This document shows, piece by piece, positions 23,230 through 31,572 of a stretch of 33,291 bases of DNA (its first letter is position 1; each line of letters begins with the position of its first letter). This DNA is from Bacillota bacterium. GTDB taxonomy: Bacteria > Bacillota > Limnochordia > Darwinibacteriales > Darwinibacteriaceae. The translations under genes were made by a program, and so were the position numbers. Where the stretch lies: assembly GCA_012520315.1 (NCBI GenBank), contig JAAYOM010000062.1, forward strand, positions 1 through 33,291, given 5' to 3'. The notes beneath the pieces were generated by a model, which made no database searches, was not told the origin of the DNA, and worked only from the letters and a program-made list of their open reading frames with translations.

Positions 23230-23413
23230 ACTTCAGTTAGGGGCAGGCCATGTATAGGAGGTGTTTGCCGAAACGCAGGACAACTGACAGGTGTTCAGTC
23301 TCGCAGGTGTACAGATGTATGGGGGGAGAATGATTGAACGGACGATGGTGATGTTTAGCATCTAGGCAGCGCCTGGATGATAGGCAAATCTAGAAATACG
23401 AGGGGGAAGTAAC
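23230..23413 (+). other. Intergenic gap in the operon, no gene seen
   Basis: 184 bases between the GH31 gene and the binding-protein gene. The only short frame (ATG at 23250, 27 codons) is Arg/Cys-rich and unconvincing. CAGGTGT occurs twice (23287 and 23303 region). There is no clear terminator or sigma-A promoter. The binding-protein ribosome site GGGGGAAG ends the gap. Confidence 0.4.
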
Positions 23414-24658
23414 TTGAAGGTTTTCAGGAAGACGCTTGTGCTGTTTTTGTGTACTCTCTTTGTGTTGTCGTTCGTCGGTACTGTTGCAGCACAAAAGGTA
23501 ACCCTTACCTGGCCCTGCATTTGGGTGGGCGTAGACTCTAAGGCAGAGACGATCAAGAAGTTTGTTGATGAGTTTAATAGGGAATACGCAGGTGAAATCG
23601 AGGTCATCATCGAGGAGAACTCTGACTATCAGGCTTATCGGGACAAGTTGAGAACAGCCATATCAGTAGGCCGTGTTCCAGATATCTTTACGATTGATGC
23701 GGATATTCCACTTTATCTGGAAAGCGGCAGGCTCCTGGATCTCACCAATGCCTTTAAGGATGGATGGGAGGCTGACTTTGTCGAGGGAGCACTTGCCAAT
23801 AGCACAGTGAACGGAAGAATTGTGGCCATCCCCTACGAAATGGGGCCCACTCCTGTGATGTATAACAAGAGGCTGTTACAGGAAGCAGGCTGGGATCATT
23901 TCCCCGCAACCTTTGATGAGTTGTGGCAGTGTGCCGAGGATCTCAAGGCCGCAGGCATTATTGCATTTTCCCAAATGACCGGCGAAAATGCCTGGACTTC
24001 AATGCTGTGGTACTCCCAGCTGGTGGTAGCCATTGGCGGTCCAGATGTTTACGATAATCCGAATCATCCCGCTTTTGTAGAAGCAGCAAGGGTTCTGAAG
24101 AAGATGTACGACTATACGACCATTGACGCAGTGGGCGCAGGAGCCGCTGTATCCGGCGGTCATTTCTTGGCAGAAAGAACCGCCATCTTCATGAACGGTC
24201 CCTGGTACATCGGCAGGCTGGAAAGGGAAGGCTCAAACAATATGTATGAACATGTAGCCATTGCCCCTTGCCCAGTCTATGAAGGGGGCGCGGGCAGCCA
24301 GGGCGGTTATATCGGCAACCCGCAGGCGCTTTTGGCCGCAGGCGCAACAGACGATGAGGCCAAGGCCGCTGCAGCCATCAAGTTCTTGAAGTATATTACT
24401 GATCCAGACAGGGTGGCAGAACTGAGCGCAGCATCGGGAGCGCTGTTCTATGTAAAGAGCGGTGAATTAGAATTCGAAATGGAAAGACTGCAGGCTGAGA
24501 TGGTTGAGCAGGTCAACCAGGCACCCTATATTGTCGGCCATTTCGAGTACATGAGTCCTGCCAGAGTTTATAATGAGTTCCCCATGGCCCTGTCCGGGCT
24601 TGTGCTGGGTGAATTGACACCGGAAGAGTTTGTAGAGCAGCTGAACGCCAAGAGATAG
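23414..24658 (+). CDS. ABC transporter sugar-binding protein (family 1)
   Basis: A 414-residue extracellular solute-binding protein of family 1. Residues 1 to about 26 are a signal peptide (MKVFRKT, a hydrophobic core, then VGTVAAQ). The cleavage site is of signal peptidase I type (V-A-A before Gln27), with no lipobox; Cys13 is inside the core. The mature part has the usual pattern (FVDEFNREYAGEIEVIIEE, VPDIFTIDADIPLYLESGRLLDLT, IPYEMGPTPVMYNKRLLQEAG). It would deliver sulfoquinovose or its glycoside to the two permeases encoded next. A soluble, not lipid-anchored, binding protein points to a periplasm. The TTG start follows GGGGGAAG. A strong hairpin follows the gene. Confidence 0.9.
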   Translation: MKVFRKTLVLFLCTLFVLSFVGTVAAQKVTLTWPCIWVGVDSKAETIKKFVDEFNREYAGEIEVIIEENSDYQAYRDKLRTAISVGRVPDIFTIDADIPLYLESGRLLDLTNAFKDGWEADFVEGALANSTVNGRIVAIPYEMGPTPVMYNKRLLQEAGWDHFPATFDELWQCAEDLKAAGIIAFSQMTGENAWTSMLWYSQLVVAIGGPDVYDNPNHPAFVEAARVLKKMYDYTTIDAVGAGAAVSGGHFLAERTAIFMNGPWYIGRLEREGSNNMYEHVAIAPCPVYEGGAGSQGGYIGNPQALLAAGATDDEAKAAAAIKFLKYITDPDRVAELSAASGALFYVKSGELEFEMERLQAEMVEQVNQAPYIVGHFEYMSPARVYNEFPMALSGLVLGELTPEEFVEQLNAKR

Positions 24659-24666
24659 AACGGACA

Positions 24667-24691
24667 GCCCTTCCCCCTAGCGGGGAAGGGC
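24667..24691 (+). other. Intra-operon GC-rich hairpin after the binding-protein gene
   Basis: GCCCTTCCCC (24667-24676) and GGGGAAGGGC (24682-24691) make a perfect 10-bp stem with a 5-base loop and no T-run. It sits 8 bases after the binding-protein stop. Such hairpins (as between malE and malF in enteric bacteria) protect the upstream mRNA from 3' decay and allow more binding protein than permease. Partial termination is the alternative. Confidence 0.75.
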
Positions 24692-24720
24692 CCTAATCAA
24701 GCTGGAAGAGGAGGCAGGCC

Positions 24721-25590
24721 ATGAATGTAAAGCGAGAAGACAGGGTGGGTATAGCAGTCTTCCTCACACCGGTTTTGGTGCTCTTTACCTTGTTTTTCAT
24801 CTTCCCAATCATCTACTTGATCATAGTAAGCTTTGTGGAATGGTCCGGTTTGGACACTCCAGCCTTTGTCGGTTTCCAGAACTATCTGCGCATATTTAAC
24901 GATAAAGTCTTCATTCGATCCATTAGCAATAACTTGATCTGGGCACTTTGCGCCGGCTTTATCCAGGTGCCTCTAGCGGTGTTGGCGGCCCTGATGCTGT
25001 CATACAGACCGAGGGGCTGGAAAATTTTCAGGACAGTCTATTTTTTCCCTAAAGTGATCTCCGCAATCGCCTTGGCCACCCTCTGGTCGGCGGTCTATAA
25101 CGCACAGTACGGTCTGCTCAACGGGCTGTTGAGAGTGATCGGCCTTGGGCATTTGCAGACCAACTGGCTGGGCACCTTGAAAACAGCGTTTCCCTCGGTG
25201 CTGATTTATTGGCTCTTTTACATTGGCTACTACATGATCATTGTCCTCGCCGATATCCAGGGCATACCGCAAGACTATTATGAGGCGGCGGAAATTGATG
25301 GGGCTGGCCGGATTCGCCAGAGCCTGAATATTACGCTTCCCCTGGCCAAAACATCCATAGTAACTTGCATCCTCTTGGCTATGATCGACGGCCTCAGGCA
25401 GTTTGCAGAAGTGTACATTCTGACCAACGGAGGACCGGCCAACAGGACATCTGTGATGGTGCTCTATTTGTACAAAGAGATGCAGAACTATTCCTACGGC
25501 ACATCTAGCGCCGCAGCAGTAGTGCTGATAGCTATTGGAACTGTGGTCATCTTGACGATCAAAAACACGCTAGGCCGGGAAAACTTGTGA
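24721..25590 (+). CDS. ABC sugar permease (MalF/UgpA type)
   Basis: A 289-residue inner-membrane permease with six predicted helices and the BPD_transp_1 signature EAAEIDGAGRIRQSLNITLPL (about 189-209), which contacts the ATPase. It begins at an ATG with GAGGAGG a few bases upstream. It pairs with the next gene to form the translocation pore for the sugar bound by the preceding protein. No ATP-binding subunit is encoded in the operon, so a shared MsmK/MalK-like ATPase must be supplied from elsewhere. Substrate is inferred from the operon. Confidence 0.93.
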   Translation: MNVKREDRVGIAVFLTPVLVLFTLFFIFPIIYLIIVSFVEWSGLDTPAFVGFQNYLRIFNDKVFIRSISNNLIWALCAGFIQVPLAVLAALMLSYRPRGWKIFRTVYFFPKVISAIALATLWSAVYNAQYGLLNGLLRVIGLGHLQTNWLGTLKTAFPSVLIYWLFYIGYYMIIVLADIQGIPQDYYEAAEIDGAGRIRQSLNITLPLAKTSIVTCILLAMIDGLRQFAEVYILTNGGPANRTSVMVLYLYKEMQNYSYGTSSAAAVVLIAIGTVVILTIKNTLGRENL

Positions 25591-25606
25591 GTTGGGGGGA
25601 TGCACT

Positions 25607-26452
25607 GTGAGGTTCAGAAACGTATCAGCAGGCTCTTTCTTGCTAAACCTGGTAAAATGGGCAGTTTTGCTACTATTATTTGTGTACGCGGTCTTTCCTG
25701 TGCTCTGGCTTGCTGTTGCCTCTTTGAAAACGAACGGCGAGCTAATGGCAAATCCTTTTTCATTGCCGGAAATATGGCAGTTTCAGAATTACAAAAAGGC
25801 CCTTACAGTTTCCGGTATAGCTAGGCTGATGTTGAACTCAGTCATTATCTCTTCCTTGGCTACACTTCTTAATATCTTAATTGCGTCCATGGGCGCTTAC
25901 ACACTTTCAAGATTCAAGTTTAGGGGCAATCAGTTCTTAAAGGTATTGTTTTCATCTGGAATACTTATTCCCCTCAATGCGTTGATGATACCCTACTTTG
26001 TTCTGGTTAACAGCATCGGCCTCTATAACACTATGGGAGGGCTGATCCTGGTTTACACCGCAATTGGCATACCGATTTCCACCTTCATTATTATGGGATT
26101 TATGGCCTCGGTGCCAGACGAATTGGAAGAGGCAGCGATAATAGATGGAGCCTGTTTCTACAAAAGGTTTTTCACAATAGTTTTCCCCCTTTCTCGGGCC
26201 GGTGTTGTAACCGCGGGAACATTCCAGTTTTTAACCTGCTGGAATGAGTTTGTCTACGCTAATCTGCTGACTTCTTCACAGGCGGTGAGAACAGTTCAGC
26301 TGGGGATCCGCTATTTCACCAATCAGTTTGCCACTGACTATGTATCCATGTATGCTGCCATCATCATCAGTATCCTGCCCAGCATATTAGCTTATGTGCT
26401 CTTCCAGAACCAAATAATTGCCGGGCTCACAAGCGGTGCTGTCAAAGGCTGA
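25607..26452 (+). CDS. ABC sugar permease (MalG/UgpE type)
   Basis: A 281-residue permease with six helices and the EAA loop EEAAIIDGACFYKRFFTIVFPL (about 181-202), typical of the MalG/UgpE half of carbohydrate importers. It forms a heteromer with the MalF-type permease upstream, 16 bp away. The frame is open from TTG 25592, but GGGGGGA at 25594-25600 lies inside that extension, so GTG 25607 is taken as the start. Conserved residues near the C-terminus (FQNQIIAGLTSGAVKG) are those usual for the family. Confidence 0.93.
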   Translation: MRFRNVSAGSFLLNLVKWAVLLLLFVYAVFPVLWLAVASLKTNGELMANPFSLPEIWQFQNYKKALTVSGIARLMLNSVIISSLATLLNILIASMGAYTLSRFKFRGNQFLKVLFSSGILIPLNALMIPYFVLVNSIGLYNTMGGLILVYTAIGIPISTFIIMGFMASVPDELEEAAIIDGACFYKRFFTIVFPLSRAGVVTAGTFQFLTCWNEFVYANLLTSSQAVRTVQLGIRYFTNQFATDYVSMYAAIIISILPSILAYVLFQNQIIAGLTSGAVKG

Positions 26453-26473
26453 TTTGAAGAGGAGTGATTTCAG

Positions 26474-27295
26474 GTGATTAAAGATAAAAGCTTCTTTGCA
26501 GAAAAAAGCAGGGAAATCCGGAGGCTGACTGTGGAATGCATCGGGGATCTGGGTGTTGGCCATTTAGGCGGATGTCTGTCAGTGATAGATGTTCTAACAG
26601 TACTATATTATTCGGTTATGAACGTAGATCCCAAGAATCCATGTAGGGAGGGAAGGGATCGCCTGGTGTTATCGAAAGGGCATGCTGGGCCAGCCTTGTA
26701 TTCTATTCTGGCTGACAAAGGATTCTTTCCTAAAGAAGAATTGTTTACGTTAAATAGGGCCGGGACTAATCTGCCCAGCCATTGCGATATGTTGCGAACT
26801 CCTGGTGTGGATATGACAACTGGCGCTCTTGGGCAAGGTTTTTCCTGTGCGGTGGGAATCGCCATTGGTTCGAAGATCAAGAAAGACAACGCTACTGTCT
26901 ATGCCGTCATCGGCGACGGCGAGAGCCAGGAGGGCCAAATTTGGGAAGCTGCCATGTATGCCGCCCATCGGAGGCTGGATAACCTGATCGCTTGTACTGA
27001 TTATAATAAACTGCAGATTGACGGTCCGACTGAGGAAATCAACACCTTGGGGGACTTAGGCGCGAAGTGGGCCAGTTTTGACTGGTTTGTTCAAAGGGTA
27101 GACGGCCATGATCACCTTGCCATATTAACAGCCATTGAAAGGGCGAAGACAAACAGCGATGGTCGGCCTTCCATGATCATCCTGGATACGGTTAAAGGCA
27201 AGGGAGTCTCCTTTATTGAGGAGGCGGGAGCGAACAATCACAATATGCCCATAACTTCGGAGCAGGTACAAATCGCTTTAAAGGAACTAAGTTAG
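26474..27295 (+). CDS. Transketolase N-terminal subunit (sulfo-transketolase candidate)
   Basis: A 273-residue TPP-binding half of a split transketolase. Visible are His30 in GHLGGCLS, SKGHAGPALY (67-76), TGALGQGFS (116-124), the TPP/Mg motif GDGESQEGQIWEA (147-159) with Asn178 in DYNKLQIDG, and VKGKGVSF. The next gene carries the other half. Transketolases move two-carbon ketol units between sugars. Next to a sulfoquinovosidase, an isomerase and an RpiB-like enzyme, this pair probably cleaves sulfofructose and then sulfoerythrulose, as SqwG/SqwH do in the sulfo-transketolase pathway. A role in the ordinary pentose phosphate pathway cannot be excluded from sequence. The GTG start follows GAGGAG. 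Confidence 0.85.
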   Translation: MIKDKSFFAEKSREIRRLTVECIGDLGVGHLGGCLSVIDVLTVLYYSVMNVDPKNPCREGRDRLVLSKGHAGPALYSILADKGFFPKEELFTLNRAGTNLPSHCDMLRTPGVDMTTGALGQGFSCAVGIAIGSKIKKDNATVYAVIGDGESQEGQIWEAAMYAAHRRLDNLIACTDYNKLQIDGPTEEINTLGDLGAKWASFDWFVQRVDGHDHLAILTAIERAKTNSDGRPSMIILDTVKGKGVSFIEEAGANNHNMPITSEQVQIALKELS

Positions 27296-27306
27296 GGGGT
27301 GTCGAG

Positions 27307-28239
27307 ATGGAAATGCGTGCCATTTTTGCGGCAGAACTGGATCAAATGATGGAAAAGGACGAGCGGGTGGTAGTAATAGATGCGGATCTATCTAAAGCCA
27401 ACGGAACACTCTTTTTAAGGGGGAAATATCCAGAGAGGGCCTTTGATGTCGGGGTTGCGGAGCAGAACATGGCATCGATTGCCGCAGGCCTTGCCTCTTA
27501 TGGATTTGTTCCTTTCATTACTTCCTTCTGCCCCTTTGCAACCCGGCGAATTTGTGATCAGCTTGCCGTTTCCATTGCCTATGCTAGGCAAAATGTGAAA
27601 ATTGTCGGTTCCGATCCGGGAATCTCTGCCGAACTCAACGGCGGAACACACATGGGTATGGAAGACATAGCCATTATGCGGTCTATACCTTCCATGGTGG
27701 TTTTCGAGCCGGTGGACGGCATTCAGCTCAAGAAAGCGATGCCGCAAATCCTCAAGCATGAAGGCCCTGTGTATTTAAGGCTTTTCCGCAAAAAGCGTCC
27801 GCAAATATTCAATGAAGATTATGAGTTCGACCTCTTTAAGGCCGATGTATTAAAGGAAGGCCGCGACGTGTCAATTATAGCATCGGGAATTATGGTAGAA
27901 GAGGCCCTCAAGGCCCACGCGGAACTCAAGAGCCAGGGCATTGAAGCGGAAGTCATTAATGTTCATACGCTCAAGCCCCTGGACAGCGAGGTAATATTAA
28001 AGTCGGTACAAAAGACCGGCTGTGCAGTCACGGCGGAAAATCACAACATTATTGGCGGCTTGCGCAGCGCCGTAGCGGAAACAATTTCGGAATATTTCCC
28101 CGTACCCCTCAAGAGTGTGGGGGTTCAGGATGTTTTCGGCGAAGTGGGCAGACTGGAGGAACTCAAAGACATCTTTGGGCTTACGGCTGAGACCATAGCA
28201 GTGCAAGCCCGTAAGGCAATAGCCGCAAAAAACAGCTAA
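27307..28239 (+). CDS. Transketolase C-terminal subunit (sulfo-transketolase candidate)
   Basis: A 310-residue partner of the preceding subunit. It has the pyrimidine-binding domain with Glu52 in GVAEQNMASIAAGLA, the loop GISAELNGGTHMGMEDIAIMRSIP, and a C-terminal transketolase domain (about 190-305, with VHTLKPLD and TAENHNIIGGLRSAVAE). The two genes are 11 bp apart and together equal one normal transketolase. The glutamate that activates TPP is intact, so the enzyme should be active. The donor and acceptor sugars are inferred from the operon: sulfofructose and sulfoerythrulose as donors and glyceraldehyde-3-phosphate as acceptor, with xylulose-5-phosphate as one product. Confidence 0.85.
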   Translation: MEMRAIFAAELDQMMEKDERVVVIDADLSKANGTLFLRGKYPERAFDVGVAEQNMASIAAGLASYGFVPFITSFCPFATRRICDQLAVSIAYARQNVKIVGSDPGISAELNGGTHMGMEDIAIMRSIPSMVVFEPVDGIQLKKAMPQILKHEGPVYLRLFRKKRPQIFNEDYEFDLFKADVLKEGRDVSIIASGIMVEEALKAHAELKSQGIEAEVINVHTLKPLDSEVILKSVQKTGCAVTAENHNIIGGLRSAVAETISEYFPVPLKSVGVQDVFGEVGRLEELKDIFGLTAETIAVQARKAIAAKNS

Positions 28240-28256
28240 AGACTGGAGGACGAGCA

Positions 28257-28739
28257 GTGAAAGTAGTGATTGGTTCCGACAAGTCCGGTTTTGTTCTTAA
28301 GGAAGCTGTCAAAGCATACCTCAAAGAACAGCAATACGATTTTATTGAAATTGGCACAACTGATCCAAGATCCCCTGTTCCCTTTTTTGAAGTTGCACCA
28401 CAAGCGGCTGAACTGATTCAGGCAGGGGAAGCGGACAAGGGGATCTTAATTTGTGGAACCGGCATGGGCATGGCCCAGGTTGCCAATAAGTACAGGAGCA
28501 TTCGTGCCGCCTGTGTTGAAAGTGTGTATGCTGCCCGTATGTGCCGCGCAATTAATGATTCTAACATGCTTTGCATGGGCGGGTGGCTGATCGGGGCAGA
28601 AATGGGCATAGAAATGAGCAAAGTTTTTCTGGAAACCGAGTTTACGCAGGGTCTGGAGGAGTGGAGGCAAAAGCACCTAGAGAATGCCAAGAAGCAGTTT
28701 GCAGCTCTGGAAGGGCGAATCTATTTGGAAGAAAAATGA
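28257..28739 (+). CDS. RpiB/LacAB-family isomerase, likely sulfoerythrose isomerase (SqwI-like)
   Basis: A 160-residue RpiB/LacA/LacB-fold isomerase. The catalytic cysteine (Cys66 in ILICGTGMGM) is present. In normal RpiB the start reads SDHAG and the middle CHDxYSA; here they are SDKSG (Lys9 replacing His) and CVESVYAA (His lost). Those histidines help bind or open the phosphosugar, so the substrate is probably not ribose-5-phosphate. This fits the sulfo-transketolase pathway, where an RpiB-type enzyme (SqwI) interconverts 4-deoxy-4-sulfoerythrose and sulfoerythrulose. Another altered sugar isomerase role is possible. It is the last gene of the operon; GGAGGA precedes the GTG start, and no terminator is seen before the serS promoter. 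Confidence 0.78.
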   Translation: MKVVIGSDKSGFVLKEAVKAYLKEQQYDFIEIGTTDPRSPVPFFEVAPQAAELIQAGEADKGILICGTGMGMAQVANKYRSIRAACVESVYAARMCRAINDSNMLCMGGWLIGAEMGIEMSKVFLETEFTQGLEEWRQKHLENAKKQFAALEGRIYLEEK

Positions 28740-28740
28740 C

Positions 28741-28769
28741 TTGATCTTGCCCGACTAATAGACTATAAT
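28741..28769 (+). promoter_or_regulatory. Sigma-A promoter of the serS T-box transcript
   Basis: TTGATC (28741-28746), 17-bp spacer, TATAAT (28764-28769). The -35 starts just after the last stop codon of the sulfoquinovose operon. Confidence 0.85.
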
Positions 28770-28774
28770 GATGT

Positions 28775-30301
<1,527 letters not shown>

Positions 30302-30322
30302 GGAACTTCCCAAAATAGCCAC

Positions 30323-30351
30323 TTGTTATTAGCAGAAAGTTACGATATAAT
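30323..30351 (+). promoter_or_regulatory. Sigma-A promoter of tRNA-Ser
   Basis: TTGTTA (30323-30328), 17-bp spacer, TATAAT (30346-30351), 12 bp upstream of the tRNA gene. Confidence 0.85.
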
Positions 30352-30363
30352 GTATCAAGTTAA

Positions 30364-30453
30364 GGAAGGGTGCCAGAGCGGACGAATGGAGCGGTCTTGA
30401 AAACCGTCGAGGGTTTGCGCCCTCCGTGGGTTCAAATCCCACCCCTTCCGCCA
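30364..30453 (+). tRNA. tRNA-Ser (anticodon UGA), CCA encoded
   Basis: The acceptor stem GGAAGGG pairs with CCCTTCC. The anticodon loop CTTGAAA gives TGA; a long variable arm (GAGGGTTTGCGCCCTC region) marks a class II serine tRNA, and the T-loop reads GGTTCAAATCC. The 3' CCA is in the DNA (30451-30453). It reads UCA-type serine codons, whereas the serS T-box senses the GGA isoacceptor. Confidence 0.97.
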
Positions 30454-30471
30454 TTTTTTGGAGTGTTATTA

Positions 30472-30867
30472 ATGAAATCGAAAACAAAAGTTAAAGGAGA
30501 TTTCATTCTAATTGTCGTAATACTACTTATGGGCTTAGGTACCCTTGCTTATAACCGCATTACAGCGACAAAACAGGGTTTTGGCACAAGGGTTCTCATT
30601 GAGGTTGAAGGTCAAGTCATTAACGAGTTCGATCTTTCAGTGAACATGTCGCCGCTCCGCATTGAAACTAAGCATGGATACAATGTCGTTGAGATTGCTG
30701 ATGGACAAGTTAGAGTGTCTGAAGCAGACTGCCCCGATCTTTTATGCGTGCATACTGGCTGGCGGCAGCATGCAGGGCAGGTAATAGTCTGTTTACCTCA
30801 CTATTTTGTGGTAAGGATTGTTGGTGACGAACACGATCAGGGGAATTTGGATGGCTTTACCTATTAA
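30472..30867 (+). CDS. NusG domain II-containing membrane protein
   Basis: A 131-residue protein with an N-terminal membrane helix (about 11-28) and an extracytoplasmic NusG domain II-like part (about 40-125). It contains NVVEIADGQVRVSEADCPDLLCVHTGW and GQVIVCLPHYFVVRI, the usual C-P-(D/N)-x-x-C-V-x-x-G-x-(I/W) pattern with two cysteines. Such proteins are common in anaerobic Firmicutes; their function is unknown. The frame is open upstream to 30370, but that part overlaps tRNA-Ser, so ATG 30472 with GGAG before it is taken. It lies just ahead of a response regulator gene (20 bp gap). Confidence 0.85.
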   Translation: MKSKTKVKGDFILIVVILLMGLGTLAYNRITATKQGFGTRVLIEVEGQVINEFDLSVNMSPLRIETKHGYNVVEIADGQVRVSEADCPDLLCVHTGWRQHAGQVIVCLPHYFVVRIVGDEHDQGNLDGFTY

Positions 30868-30887
30868 CTGATGAAGGTGGCGATGAT

Positions 30888-31571
30888 ATGGTTAAACAAA
30901 AGATACTAATTGTGGACGATGAAGTCTCTATTCAAGAGTTGATCCGTTTTAATCTCGATCAGGCAGGATTCGACACAGAGGTAGCAGGTGACGGCCTGGA
31001 GGCTTTGGAGATGTTTGAATCCTACAAGCCGGATCTAATTGTCTTAGATCTAATGCTGCCAGGTAAAGATGGCTATGATGTATGTAAGGAGATTAGGCGT
31101 ACGAGCAATGTACCCATTATTATGCTCACCGCCAAAGAAACCGAACTCGAAAGGGTACTTGGTTTAGAGCTCGGTGCAGACGACTACATGACTAAGCCCT
31201 TCAGCCCCTTGGAGCTCGTGGCTAGAATCAAGGCAGTGCTGCGCAGGGCCAGCGGACAAGAAACCCAAGATGAGAATGAGTACAAAGTGGGCAACATCTT
31301 CCTGCAGGTTGACACCAGGGAAGTTACCGTCCATGGTGAACCAGTGGATCTGACCCGCAAGGAATTTGACCTGCTGCACATCTTCATGCAGAATATGGGT
31401 AAAGTTCTGACCCGCGAAGTCCTGCTGCAAAAGGTATGGGGCTATGAGTACGAAGGCGAAACCCGCACGGTTGACGTGCACATTCGCCATTTGCGCCGCA
31501 AACTGGGTCCCGAAGGCGAAACTCGCATTGAGACCATCCATGGTGTAGGGTATAAGTTGAGGGGGAACTAG
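30888..31571 (+). CDS. OmpR/PhoB-family response regulator (WalR/PhoP-like)
   Basis: A 227-residue response regulator. The receiver domain (1-120) has Asp10, Asp11, phospho-acceptor Asp54 (IVLDLMLPG), Thr81 and Lys103 (MTKPF). The winged-helix DNA-binding domain (about 132-226) has LTRKEFDLLHIFMQNMGKVLTREVLLQKVWGYEYEGETRTVDVHIRHLRRKL. It is close to the WalR/PhoP group. It probably accepts phosphate from the kinase encoded 1 bp downstream and regulates envelope or phosphate genes. Homologous walK/walR operons usually carry walH/walI genes; none is seen here. Confidence 0.95.
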   Translation: MVKQKILIVDDEVSIQELIRFNLDQAGFDTEVAGDGLEALEMFESYKPDLIVLDLMLPGKDGYDVCKEIRRTSNVPIIMLTAKETELERVLGLELGADDYMTKPFSPLELVARIKAVLRRASGQETQDENEYKVGNIFLQVDTREVTVHGEPVDLTRKEFDLLHIFMQNMGKVLTREVLLQKVWGYEYEGETRTVDVHIRHLRRKLGPEGETRIETIHGVGYKLRGN

Positions 31572-31572
31572 C

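Noticed and set aside
23250-23333. 27-codon frame in the GH31-binding protein gap
   Set aside because: Short, Arg/Cys-rich, and no similarity or coupling; more likely non-coding.
19873-28739. L-fucose, arabinose or alpha-xyloside utilisation operon
   Set aside because: The isomerase fold and GH31 family would allow it, but the sulfonate-binding residues of the GH31 enzyme and the absence of any sugar kinase or aldolase argue for sulfoquinovose.
28257-28739. Ordinary RpiB or LacA/LacB phosphosugar isomerase
   Set aside because: Key histidines of the phosphosugar site are replaced and no tagatose or lactose genes are nearby.
30370-30471. Open frame extending the NusG-II protein upstream to 30370
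   Set aside because: It runs through the whole tRNA-Ser gene; the peptide (PERTNGAVLKTVEG...) is a familiar artefact of translating serine tRNAs. ATG 30472 has its own ribosome site.
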